Shown piece by piece: positions 32,731 through 40,483 of a stretch of DNA of 41,775 nucleotides. The notes under the pieces are model-generated. The model did not search any database, had not been told where the DNA came from, and was given only the letters and a program-made list of their open reading frames with translations. Each line of letters opens with the position of its first letter. Position 1 is the stretch's first letter. Source of the DNA: Streptomyces sp. (GTDB lineage Bacteria; Actinomycetota; Actinomycetes; Streptomycetales; Streptomycetaceae); NCBI RefSeq assembly GCF_019510245.1, contig NZ_JAEKKT010000174.1, forward strand, positions 1 to 41,775. The letters run 5' to 3'. A program made the position numbers and the translations under genes.

Positions 32731-33912
32731 GTGATCGTGCGACGTCGAGCTGTGCCCGCCTTGTTGGCCGCGGCCGGACTCCTGCTGGTGGCGGGGTGTT
32801 CCTCCGGGGGCAGTGGTGGGGATCTGCCCACGCCGTCCTGGGCCGGGGGGTCGTCGGCGGCGCACTCCTCCGGGGCCTCCGCGCCGGGCGGGGCCGCCGA
32901 GTCCGCCGCGCCTGCCAAGGGGTCGGTGAAGGTGCTGCGTACCGTCGCCGAGGGGCTGAAGTCGCCCTGGGGGCTGGCGCCGCTGCCGGACGGGGCGGGG
33001 CTGCTGGTGTCCGACCGGGACGACGGGACGATCAGCAAGGTCGACGAGAAGACCGGGAAGACCACGGAGCTGGGGGTCGTCTCCGGGGTGTCCGCGGCCG
33101 GTGAGGGAGGGCTGCTGGGGATCGCGCTCTCCCCCGACTTCGCCTCGGACCACATGATCTACGCGTACTTCACGTCGGCCTCCGACAACCGCATCGTCCG
33201 CATGCTCTGGGACGAGAGCAAGCCGGCCAAGGAGCAGCTGGGCGCGCCCGACACGGTCTTCAAGGGCATTCCGAAGGGGCTCATCCACAACGGCGGCAGG
33301 ATCGCCTTCGGCCCCGACGGCATGCTCTACGCCGGGACCGGGGAGAGCGGGCAGCGGGGCCTCGCGCAGGACAAGGGCTCGCTCGGCGGGAAGATCCTGC
33401 GGCTGACGCCGGAGGGTGACCCGGCCCCCGGCAACCCGTTCCCGGGCTCCCCCGTCTACACCTACGGCCACCGCAACGTGCAGGGCCTCGCCTGGGACGA
33501 CCGGCAGCGGCTGTTCGCCTCGGAGTTCGGGCAGGACACCTGGGACGAGCTGAACGCCGTCAAGCCCGGCGGCGACTACGGCTGGCCGAACGCGGAGGGC
33601 AGGTCGTCCGACCCGAAGTACGTCAACCCGATCGCCCAGTGGCACACCGACGACGCCTCCCCCAGCGGCATCGCCTACGTCGACGGAGTCATCTGGATGG
33701 CCGGTCTGAAGGGTCAGCGGCTGTGGCGCATCCCGCTGGACGGCACGAACGCGGCCGCGGCCCCGCAGGCCTTCCTCACCGGCGAGTACGGCCGCCTGCG
33801 CACCGTCGTGGCGGCAGGCGGCGACAAGCTGTGGCTGATGACCAGCAACACCGACGGACGGGGCAGGCCGAAGCCGGGCGACGACCGGATCCTGGAGCTC
33901 GAGGTGAAGTAG
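32731..33912 (+). CDS. PQQ-dependent sugar dehydrogenase-type (sorbosone dehydrogenase) lipoprotein
   Basis: A 393-residue exported protein. The signal RRRAVPALLAAAGLLLVAGC ends in a lipobox, followed by a Ser/Gly/Ala-rich linker to about residue 65. The rest is a six-bladed propeller of the soluble glucose/sorbosone dehydrogenase family: GLKSPWGLAPLPDGAGLLVS, GEGGLLGIALSPDFASDHMI, HNGGRIAFGPDGMLYAGTGE, YGHRNVQGLAWD and KPGGDYGWPN are hallmark blades. The true substrate and cofactor are uncertain in actinobacterial members; no pqq genes are nearby. GTG 32731 follows AAGGGACC. Confidence 0.9.
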   Translation: MIVRRRAVPALLAAAGLLLVAGCSSGGSGGDLPTPSWAGGSSAAHSSGASAPGGAAESAAPAKGSVKVLRTVAEGLKSPWGLAPLPDGAGLLVSDRDDGTISKVDEKTGKTTELGVVSGVSAAGEGGLLGIALSPDFASDHMIYAYFTSASDNRIVRMLWDESKPAKEQLGAPDTVFKGIPKGLIHNGGRIAFGPDGMLYAGTGESGQRGLAQDKGSLGGKILRLTPEGDPAPGNPFPGSPVYTYGHRNVQGLAWDDRQRLFASEFGQDTWDELNAVKPGGDYGWPNAEGRSSDPKYVNPIAQWHTDDASPSGIAYVDGVIWMAGLKGQRLWRIPLDGTNAAAAPQAFLTGEYGRLRTVVAAGGDKLWLMTSNTDGRGRPKPGDDRILELEVK

Positions 33913-33933
33913 CCGGGGCCGGGGGGGCGCCGC

Positions 33934-34155
33934 TCACGCCTCGTCGTCCCCCGAGTCCGCCGAGGGCTCCCCTTCGGACTCCGCCGCAGGCTCGTCCTGC
34001 GGGAGCCGTATGACGACCTTGCCGGACGAGAGGTCTATCGGCCCGCGGCCGGGGTCCGTGTCCCCCACGTCCTCCCGGGTCAGCTCCAGCCGCTTCTGCT
34101 CCTCGTGGGTGTGTCTGCGGCCGGGTGCGAACAGCTCCTCGAACATGTTGAACAC
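33934..34155 (-). CDS. Small conserved protein, DUF6191-like
   Basis: A 73-residue acidic protein beginning MFNMFEELFAPGRRHTHEEQ, then LTREDVGDTDPGRGPIDLSS and GKVVIR, with a Glu/Ser/Asp-rich tail. The block from FAPGR to the GRGPIDL segment matches small Streptomyces proteins annotated DUF6191, from memory. Function is unknown. It starts 21 bases after the large LuxR gene ends, so it is probably the second gene of that transcript. GGCACC is a poor ribosome site, but CAGAGGAGG lies within the 21-base gap. Confidence 0.75.
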   Translation of the reverse strand: MFNMFEELFAPGRRHTHEEQKRLELTREDVGDTDPGRGPIDLSSGKVVIRLPQDEPAAESEGEPSADSGDDEA

Positions 34156-34176
34156 GGTGCCTCCTCTGCCGGTCCC

Positions 34177-37100
34177 CTACGTGGTCGGGCCGAGGGCCTC
34201 GACGGGGAACATCCCCAGTCTGTGTGCCACCGCCGCCGCCTCGCCCCTCCCTGCAACGCCCAGCTTGCCCAGAATGTTCGAGACGTGGACGCTCGCGGTC
34301 TTCGGAGAGATGAAGAGCTCCTCGGCTATCTGGCGGTTGGTACGGCCGGCCGAGACCAGGCGCAGGACGTCGCGCTCCCGGCTGGTGAGGCCGAGGCTCT
34401 CGGCGGGGTCGAGGGCCCGCGGCGCGGCGCGGGTGGTGAGGGTGAGGCGGGCCCGCTGGGCGAGGAGGGCGACGGCCTCGGCGAGCGGGCGGGCGCCGAG
34501 GTGGTCGGCGACGGCCCCCGCCAGCCGGAGGAGCTCCGTCGCGCGGTCGCGTTCGTCGTCGCCGGTGGCCTCTTCGAGCAGGGCCTGGGCGAGACGGCGG
34601 CGGACCCGCGCGAGGTCGTAGGGGCGGTCCAGGCACTCGAAGCCGGTGACCACGTCCGACCAGAGGGCGGCGGTGGCGGTGCTCCGGGCGCGGTGCAGTT
34701 CGGCGCGGGTCCAGCGCTCGTACGCCTGCCAGAGGGGCGCGCCGGTGGTGAGCTTGCGGGCTGCCTCGGCGAGCCGGTCGAGCGCCTCGGCGCGGCCCGC
34801 GGCCGCCGCGGGCAGGGCGCGGGCGTCGGCCTCGGCGGTCGCGGCGGCCAGCAGCAGGGGCCAGCCGTAGCGGTGGGTGCCGGGCGGGAAGCCGGCCGCC
34901 AGGGCGCGGTCCAGCTCGGCGCGGGCGTCGAGGATCCTGCCCTCCTCGGCGGCGACGCCGATCGCGATCCGGGCGACCGGCAGCTGGGCCTGCGGCATCG
35001 GGTCGTGGGTGCCGTAGTGGGCGCGCGCGATGGCCAGCCGGCGGGCGGCCTCGGCCGTGTCGCCCCGGGCGAGGGCGACATGGGCGAAGTGCAGGGCGCC
35101 CGCGCCCCGGGGCTTGGCGCTGGCCGCGGAGCCGAGGGCGCCCGCGGCGGCTTCCGCGGCCTCGTCCCACTGGCCGAGCGCGTACAGCGACTCGGAGAGG
35201 TTGCCCCAGATCCACGCCTCGGAGTCCAGCAGGCCGTATCTGCGGGCGAAGGCGATGCCCTCGCGCTGGATCGGCACCGCCTCCCGGGAGCGGCCCACCG
35301 ACTCCAGCTCGGAGGGGAGGTTCGTGTAGGCGCGGCCCGCGACATGGGTGACGCCTTCGTGGAGGGCGGCGTCCTTGACGCGCTCCAGCTCCGCGAGGCC
35401 GTTGTCGACGTCACCCGCGTCGACCATGAGACAGCCCAGAGTGACCCGCGCGTTGAGCTCGATCTCCCGGGCGCCCACCATCCGCGCGTACTCGACGGCC
35501 CGTTCGGCGGCGGCGAAGGCCTCGGGGCCCGGCTCGTGCAGCATGGACCAGGCGGCGGCGTTGGCCAGCACGTCGGCGTGCACCTCGGACGGCGGCAGAC
35601 CGCGCACCAGGTCCTGGGCGGTGCCGAGTTCCTGCCGGCCGTCCCCGCGGGCGAGGCCCTGGACCAGCCGGGAGCGCTGTACCCAGAACCAGGCGGCGCG
35701 CTGCGGGTCGTGCTCGTCCTGGAGGATCCGAAGCGCCTTCTTGGTGATCTTCAGGGCGCGTTCACGCTCCCCGCAGAAGCGGCCGGCGACGGCCGCCTCC
35801 GCCATCAGGTCGAGATAGCGCAGCGGGGTGGTCGCGGGATCGCAGCCGCAGGGAGGGTAGACGTCGGTGTAGTCGACGGGGCGCAGGGCCGCGCGGATCT
35901 CCTCGGGGGCGGTGTCCCACAGCTCCATCGCCCGCTCCAGGAGCCGCAGTTGCTCGCTGTAGGCGTGCCGGCGGCGGGCCACGACGGAGGCGTCGAGGGC
36001 GGCGGGCAGGGCCTTGGCCGGGTCGTGGGCCTGGTACCAGTAGCTGGCCAGGCGGGTCACGCGCGCATCGGCCGGGACCAGCTGGGGGTCGGCCTCCAGG
36101 GCTTCGGCGTAGCGGCGGTTGAGCCGGGAGCGTTCGCCGGGCAGCAGGTCGTCGGCGACGGCCTCGCGGACCAGGGAGTGCCGGAAGCGGTAGCCGTCGC
36201 CGGCGGGGGTGGCGGTGAGGAGGTTGGCGCCGACGGCGGCCCGCAGCGCCTCGATGAGGTCGTCCTCGGCGAGCTGGGCGACGGCGGCCAGCAGCCGGTA
36301 CTCGACGGTGGAGCCGCCCTCGGCGACGATGCGGGCCACCCGCTGGGCGCTCTCGGGCAGTGCCTCGACCCGGACCAGGAGCAGGTCGCGCAGCGAGTCG
36401 GTGAGCCCGGTGCAGCAGCCCTCGGTGGCGGCCACCGCGAGCTCCTCGACGAAGAAGGCGTTGCCGTCGGAGCGTTCGAAGATGTCGTCGACCTGGGCGG
36501 GGTCGGGTTCGGCGGCCAGGATGCCGGCGATCTGGCGGCCGACCTCCTCGCGGGTGAACCGGGCGAGTTCGAGGCGGCGGACGGTGCGCAGCCGGTCGAG
36601 TTCGGCGAGCAGGGGGCGCAGCGGGTGGCGGCGGTGGATGTCGTCGGAGCGGTAGGTGGCGAGGACGACGAGCCGGCCGGTGCGCAGGGTGCGCAGCAGG
36701 TAGGCGAGGAGGTGGCGGGTGGAGGCGTCGGCCCAGTGCAGGTCCTCCAGGGCGACGACCACGGTGCGCTCGGCGGCGACCCGCTCCAGGAGGCGCGCGG
36801 TGAGTTCGAAGAGGCGGGCCATGCCCTGTTCGTCGTGGTGGCCGGAGGTGGCCTCGCCGAGTTCGGGCAGCAGCCGGGCCAGCTCGTCCTCCTGGCCGGC
36901 GGCGGCCTCGGCCAGTTCGTCGGGCAGGGCGGCCCGCAGTGCGCGCAGTGCGGTGGAGAAGGGGGCGAACGGCAGCCCGTCGGCGCCGATCTCCACGCAG
37001 CCGCCCAGGGCGACGACCGCGCCTCTGCGGCAGGCGGCGGTGGCGAACTCCTCCACCAGCCGGGTCTTGCCGACGCCGGCCTCGCCGCCGAGCAGCAGCG

Positions 37101-37212
37101 CCTGCGGCTCGGCGGCCCCGGCGCGGTCGAGCGCGTCGTTCAGCGTGTCCAACTCGTCGTTGCGGCCTACGAAGACGGGACTCACGGACCTGGTTTCCAC
37201 AGGCCAGAGCAT
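34177..37212 (-). CDS. Large ATP-binding LuxR-family regulator (LAL type)
   Basis: About 1011 residues. An N-terminal AAA/STAND ATPase has Walker A GGEAGVGKT (42-50) and Walker B VVVALEDLHWAD (about 145). A long TPR-like helical region follows (about 400-900). The C-terminal LuxR helix-turn-helix (about 940-1000) reads LTSRERDVLRLVSAGRTNRQ then IAEELFISPKTASVHVSNIL. LAL regulators are signal- and ATP-dependent activators, often tied to secondary metabolism, but this one has no biosynthetic neighbours. A Cys-rich patch, YPPCGCDPATTP, in the middle is unusual. Starts at 37212 (ATG), 37200 (GTG) and 37185 (GTG) are all possible before the conserved VFVGR. Confidence 0.9.
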   Translation of the reverse strand: MLWPVETRSVSPVFVGRNDELDTLNDALDRAGAAEPQALLLGGEAGVGKTRLVEEFATAACRRGAVVALGGCVEIGADGLPFAPFSTALRALRAALPDELAEAAAGQEDELARLLPELGEATSGHHDEQGMARLFELTARLLERVAAERTVVVALEDLHWADASTRHLLAYLLRTLRTGRLVVLATYRSDDIHRRHPLRPLLAELDRLRTVRRLELARFTREEVGRQIAGILAAEPDPAQVDDIFERSDGNAFFVEELAVAATEGCCTGLTDSLRDLLLVRVEALPESAQRVARIVAEGGSTVEYRLLAAVAQLAEDDLIEALRAAVGANLLTATPAGDGYRFRHSLVREAVADDLLPGERSRLNRRYAEALEADPQLVPADARVTRLASYWYQAHDPAKALPAALDASVVARRRHAYSEQLRLLERAMELWDTAPEEIRAALRPVDYTDVYPPCGCDPATTPLRYLDLMAEAAVAGRFCGERERALKITKKALRILQDEHDPQRAAWFWVQRSRLVQGLARGDGRQELGTAQDLVRGLPPSEVHADVLANAAAWSMLHEPGPEAFAAAERAVEYARMVGAREIELNARVTLGCLMVDAGDVDNGLAELERVKDAALHEGVTHVAGRAYTNLPSELESVGRSREAVPIQREGIAFARRYGLLDSEAWIWGNLSESLYALGQWDEAAEAAAGALGSAASAKPRGAGALHFAHVALARGDTAEAARRLAIARAHYGTHDPMPQAQLPVARIAIGVAAEEGRILDARAELDRALAAGFPPGTHRYGWPLLLAAATAEADARALPAAAAGRAEALDRLAEAARKLTTGAPLWQAYERWTRAELHRARSTATAALWSDVVTGFECLDRPYDLARVRRRLAQALLEEATGDDERDRATELLRLAGAVADHLGARPLAEAVALLAQRARLTLTTRAAPRALDPAESLGLTSRERDVLRLVSAGRTNRQIAEELFISPKTASVHVSNILGKLGVAGRGEAAAVAHRLGMFPVEALGPTT

Positions 37213-37286
37213 CGCATGGGGGCCGGAGCCCACGGCAGCGGTTTTCCACAGCACCGGTGCGCTTGTCGTACCGGTGGTCGGCAAAG

Positions 37287-37329
37287 GGGGAAGCCGGTGG
37301 CCGACCCCCGTGCGGCCACCGGCTTCCCC
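37287..37329 (-). terminator. Hairpin after the 67-residue gene
   Basis: GGGGAAGCCGGTGGCCG (37287-37303) pairs perfectly with CGGCCACCGGCTTCCCC (37313-37329), 17 bases with a nine-base loop, between the small gene and the LuxR-type gene. Confidence 0.8.
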
Positions 37330-37373
37330 GTTCCCGGCCTCCGGGCGGTCTGTGCCGCCCGGCCGTCCCAGGT

Positions 37374-37577
37374 TCACGCGGCGCGCGGGAACCGGCGCCG
37401 GCCACGGCGGTCGATATGGGCCTCCTGCGCCACCGGGACGTCGCCCGCCGTCCCGGCAGTCCGTGCCTCCCGGCGGGCTGCGCGGCGGGAGCGGACGGCC
37501 TCGCGGACGAGACGGGCGTCGTCGGCCTGCCGACGCATTTCGGCGGAACGGATCCGGTGGAGTTCGTACTCGAACAT
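37374..37577 (-). CDS. Small basic conserved protein (67 residues)
   Basis: Begins MFEYELHRIRSAEMRRQADD and continues with RLVREAVRSRRAARREARTA; about a quarter of the residues are Arg. It looks like one long amphipathic helix plus a disordered basic tail (RRGRRRFPRAA). I have seen similar short Streptomyces proteins, but no function is known to me. ATG 37577 has AAGGGAA nine bases ahead. It is flanked by two strong hairpins, so it is its own transcription unit. Confidence 0.7.
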   Translation of the reverse strand: MFEYELHRIRSAEMRRQADDARLVREAVRSRRAARREARTAGTAGDVPVAQEAHIDRRGRRRFPRAA

Positions 37578-37710
37578 GGTGGGTTCCCTTGTGAGAGTGG
37601 GTGGTTGGGCTTCGCTCTGTGCGATGCCTCCACTTTCGTCTCCCAGGGGGGTGCGCCACATCGGGAGAGTTCCGCATCTTCGCGGGACCGCCGGACCCCG
37701 GACACGCGTA

Positions 37711-37759
37711 AGGGGCCTCAGACCGTCCGTAAGGTGCTTACGGACGCCCTAAGGCCCCT
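37711..37759. terminator. Nested double hairpin
   Basis: An inner stem GTCCGTAAG-gtg-CTTACGGAC (37725-37745) lies inside an outer stem AGGGGCCT (37711-37718) / AGGCCCCT (37752-37759). It sits just past the stop of the membrane-protein gene at 37784 on the minus strand. Confidence 0.75.
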
Positions 37760-37783
37760 CCGGCCTGGGCCGTCGCGGTCGGC

Positions 37784-38398
37784 TCAGCCGGTCGAGGGCA
37801 GTCCGAGGAGTGCGTCGGAGTACTTGAGGACGGCCAGCAGCAGGCCGATGACGCCGAGCGCGACACCCGCCCAGGCGACCGACTTGATCCACGGTGCCTG
37901 CGCCTTGCCCGGGGCACCGAAGGCGGGCCGGGCCAGCACCACGACACCGGTGATCAGCGCGGCCAGCGCGAAGAGGCCGGCCCACAGCGCGGTGGTCGCC
38001 CACGCGTCGCCGTACACCTCCTTGACCTGCTTGGCGACGCTCGCGCTCGACGAGGTCTGGAGCTGGCCGACGAGGGTCTCGCGGGCGGCGGCCACCGTAC
38101 CGATCCAGCCACCCGTGAGGGAGACCAGGCCGAGCGCGACGGAGACGACGGCACCGGCGCCCTGGCCGACCCCCGACGGGCCCTCGGCGAGGTCGGCGCC
38201 GTCCGCCAAGTCCTCGGCGTCCGCGTCCTCGGCGTCCTCCGCGTCCTGCGCGTCGAGTTCGGCGCCCCTGCCGTCGGCGGCCTCGGTACCGGACTCCGCC
38301 ACGTCGTCGGCGCTCTTGGTGACGCTTACCTTCTGCTCGTCGGTCGTGGCTTCGGCGCCCGTCTCGGCACCGGTCTCGTCAGCTGTCTTGGTTCCCAT
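37784..38398 (-). CDS. Hypothetical membrane protein with acidic repeat-rich N terminus
   Basis: About 204 residues. The first 80 are low-complexity and strongly acidic (DAQDAEDAEDADAEDLADGA, with short Ala-Glu-Asp repeats), then three hydrophobic segments: GAVVSVALGLVSLTGGWIGT, ATTALWAGLFALAALITGVV, and SVAWAGVALGVIGLLLAVLK. No family recognised. It begins about 35 bases after the GNAT gene stop on the same strand, so the two may share a transcript. ATG 38398 or GTG 38407 could start it; neither has a clear ribosome site. Confidence 0.75.
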   Translation of the reverse strand: MGTKTADETGAETGAEATTDEQKVSVTKSADDVAESGTEAADGRGAELDAQDAEDAEDADAEDLADGADLAEGPSGVGQGAGAVVSVALGLVSLTGGWIGTVAAARETLVGQLQTSSSASVAKQVKEVYGDAWATTALWAGLFALAALITGVVVLARPAFGAPGKAQAPWIKSVAWAGVALGVIGLLLAVLKYSDALLGLPSTG

Positions 38399-38433
38399 GT
38401 CCGGCACCGTACGGATCCTGTCTGAGAGGCGTC

Positions 38434-39009
38434 TTAATGATCGTTCTCTGCGGCACGTGCGCGTGCTTCACGCCATTCCGGGGCGAGGATCGACCACACC
38501 TCCAGGTCGTGCCGTAGGCCACCATAGGGGTGCGCCTGGCGGCGTACGCCATCGCGGGTCATCCCCAGCCGCCGGGCCACGTTCAGGCTGGGCACGTTGC
38601 CCGAGGCGGCGACCCACTCGATCCGGTGGATGCCGCGCTGGTCGACCGCGAAGTCGAGCAGTACCCGCATCGCGCGGGTGACGAGTCCGCGCCCGGTGCC
38701 GGCCGGCTCCAGCCAGCAGCCGACCTCGGCGTTGCCGCGTTCGGCGTCGAAGTTCAGGAAGAGCACCCCGCCGACGAGCGTGCCCTCCAGCCACAGGCCG
38801 TGCAGGGAGCCGGTGTCGGCGGCGCGCATGTCGGCGTACCGCTGGAGCATGGCCCGTGCGGCGGGCACGTCCGTCTCCTTGGAGCCGAAGGAGATGAACT
38901 GTCCGATGAACTCCCGCCCGCGCTCCAGGTGGGCGAGGAACTCCTCGGCGTGCCAGGGCTCCAGCGGGCGCAGTTCGGCGCCGTCGTCACCCAGCGATAT
39001 CGCGTACAT
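38434..39009 (-). CDS. GNAT-family N-acetyltransferase (RimJ/RimL type)
   Basis: A 191-residue acetyl-CoA transferase. It begins MYAISLGDDGAELRPLEPWH, then shows TLVGGVLFLNFDAERGNAEV, the acetyl-CoA loop EPAGTGRGLVTRAMRVLLDF and ASGNVPSLNVARRLGMTRDG, all typical of the RimJ/RimL ribosomal-protein acetyltransferase subfamily. The actual substrate (protein N terminus or small amine) is unknown. GGGAGAAG sits six bases ahead of the ATG. Confidence 0.92.
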   Translation of the reverse strand: MYAISLGDDGAELRPLEPWHAEEFLAHLERGREFIGQFISFGSKETDVPAARAMLQRYADMRAADTGSLHGLWLEGTLVGGVLFLNFDAERGNAEVGCWLEPAGTGRGLVTRAMRVLLDFAVDQRGIHRIEWVAASGNVPSLNVARRLGMTRDGVRRQAHPYGGLRHDLEVWSILAPEWREARARAAENDH

Positions 39010-39104
39010 CGTGCTTCTCCCGTTCCACCACGTCCTCGGCCGGCCCGTCGAGCCTCTCATGCGCGGCCGGCACCCGGGCGGCCCGCCGGTCCGGGGCGGG
39101 GGCG

Positions 39105-39431
39105 TCAGTCGAACTGGTCGCCGAGCGCCATCACCATCGTGCCCAGGATCATCAGCCACAGGGCCCAGCGGGTCCGGCCGCGGGCCCCGAGCCGTCCGGC
39201 GAGCACGCACACGGCGGATCCGGAGCCGTAGGCGGCCGGCACCAGGGCGGGCACGCCCCCGCCCACTCTCATCGACGCGGCGGTGAGCCCCATCAGGGCC
39301 AGCAGCACCCCGGTCACCGTGGCGGTCCAGCGGGCCCGGCGGGCGTCCTCGTAGAGGTCCTCGTCCTCGTCGTCCGCGGCCTCCACCCCGGATGTCCCTG
39401 GTTCGGCGTCGGATTCGGCGTGTGCGGTCAT
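39105..39431 (-). CDS. Small membrane protein
   Basis: A 108-residue protein with an acidic start (GVEAADDEDEDLYEDARRAR) and three hydrophobic segments: ATVTGVLLALMGLTAASM, a short PALVPAAYGSGSAVCVLAG, and WALWLMILGTMVMALGDQF. No family recognised. ATG 39431 is where acidic, Streptomyces-like sequence begins; the frame stays open upstream but changes character. It lies upstream of the GNAT gene on the same strand with a 95-base gap. Confidence 0.7.
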   Translation of the reverse strand: MTAHAESDAEPGTSGVEAADDEDEDLYEDARRARWTATVTGVLLALMGLTAASMRVGGGVPALVPAAYGSGSAVCVLAGRLGARGRTRWALWLMILGTMVMALGDQFD

Positions 39432-39617
39432 GGCGGGCGAGCGTAGTACCCGCACCTGAGGAAACCGGCTGCGAACCAGGTGGACAACTGCTAGCTTCCG
39501 CTGGTCAGCCCTGACCGGCCCCTCGCCGACGACCGAAGCGGGTGCATTGTTTGACGGCTCGAACGATCTCCTACGCATCGCCTTCCACTACGAAGATCAC
39601 AAGGAGCCCGTTCAGTC

Positions 39618-40427
39618 ATGTCCGACGCCGTCTCTCCCGCACCGTCGAAGGACGCCTCACTCGCTGACCGTCTGACCCTGCCCCGTTACCCGCGCAGCAG
39701 CACCTACGACGCCCGCTGGGCGGTCGAGAACCAGATGGGCCCGCACGCCCTGTGGCTGCTGGAGTGGCTGGCCCCCGCCCTCGGCCTGGACTCCCTGCGC
39801 CCCTGCGCGCGCGTCCTCGACCTGGGCTGCGGCCGGGCGATGACGTCGATCTTCCTGGCCAGGGAGTTCCACGCGCAGGTCACCGCCGCGGACCTGTGGA
39901 TCAGTCCCGACGACAACGCCGGGCGGATCGCCGAGGCCGGGTTCGCCGACCGCGTGCAGCCGGTACACGTGGAAGCGCACGACCTGCCCTTCGCCGAGGG
40001 CAGCTTCGACGCGATCGTCTCGGTCGACGCGTACCAGTACTTCGGCACCGCCGACCTCTATCTGCCCTCGGTCACCCGGCTGCTGAAGCCCGGCGGCCGG
40101 ATCGGGATCGTCGTGCCCGCGGTGCGCGAGGAACCGGACGGCGCCGAGCCGCCCGAGCATCTGAGAGCGCACTGGGACCCGGGTTTCTGGGCGTTCCACT
40201 CCGTCGGCTGGTGGCACCGGCACTGGACCCGCAGCGGGGCCGTGCAGGTCGAGGCCGCCGACTGGCTGGAGGACGGCTGGCGCGACTGGCTGCTGTGGAG
40301 CGAGGTGTGCGCCGCGGAGAGCCCGGATGCGGAGATGGCCCGGATGGCCCGGGAGTCGGTGGAGCTGCTGGAGGCGGACCGCGGGCAGCTGCTCGGCTTC
40401 GCCCGGATCGTGGGCCGCCGCCTGTGA
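39618..40427 (+). CDS. Class I SAM-dependent methyltransferase
   Basis: A 269-residue Rossmann-fold methyltransferase. Motif I is RVLDLGCGRAMTSIFLARE (about 65-83), the acidic loop follows in AQVTAADLWISPDDNAGR, motif IV in EGSFDAIVSVDAYQYFG, and the post-I strand in LLKPGGRIGIVVPAVRE. The C-terminal part is Trp-rich (WAFHSVGWWHRHWTRSG), possibly an acceptor pocket. AAGGAG lies ten bases ahead of the ATG. The substrate is unknown; small-molecule O- or N-methylation is typical of the group. Confidence 0.9.
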   Translation: MSDAVSPAPSKDASLADRLTLPRYPRSSTYDARWAVENQMGPHALWLLEWLAPALGLDSLRPCARVLDLGCGRAMTSIFLAREFHAQVTAADLWISPDDNAGRIAEAGFADRVQPVHVEAHDLPFAEGSFDAIVSVDAYQYFGTADLYLPSVTRLLKPGGRIGIVVPAVREEPDGAEPPEHLRAHWDPGFWAFHSVGWWHRHWTRSGAVQVEAADWLEDGWRDWLLWSEVCAAESPDAEMARMARESVELLEADRGQLLGFARIVGRRL

Positions 40428-40430
40428 CGC

Positions 40431-40467
40431 GGTACGGCCCCGGAGGCGCTGCCTCCGGGGCCGTACC
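40431..40467. terminator. Bidirectional hairpin between the methyltransferase gene and gatB
   Basis: GGTACGGCCCCGGAGGC (40431-40447) pairs perfectly with GCCTCCGGGGCCGTACC (40451-40467), a 17-base stem with a three-base loop between convergent stops. Confidence 0.92.
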
Positions 40468-40483
40468 AGGCGCGTGCTGCCGC

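Noticed and set aside
34105..37752. 1215-codon plus-strand frame antisense to the LuxR-type gene
   Set aside because: Composition is that of a third-position shadow, with no recognisable domains, while the minus frame carries Walker and LuxR motifs.
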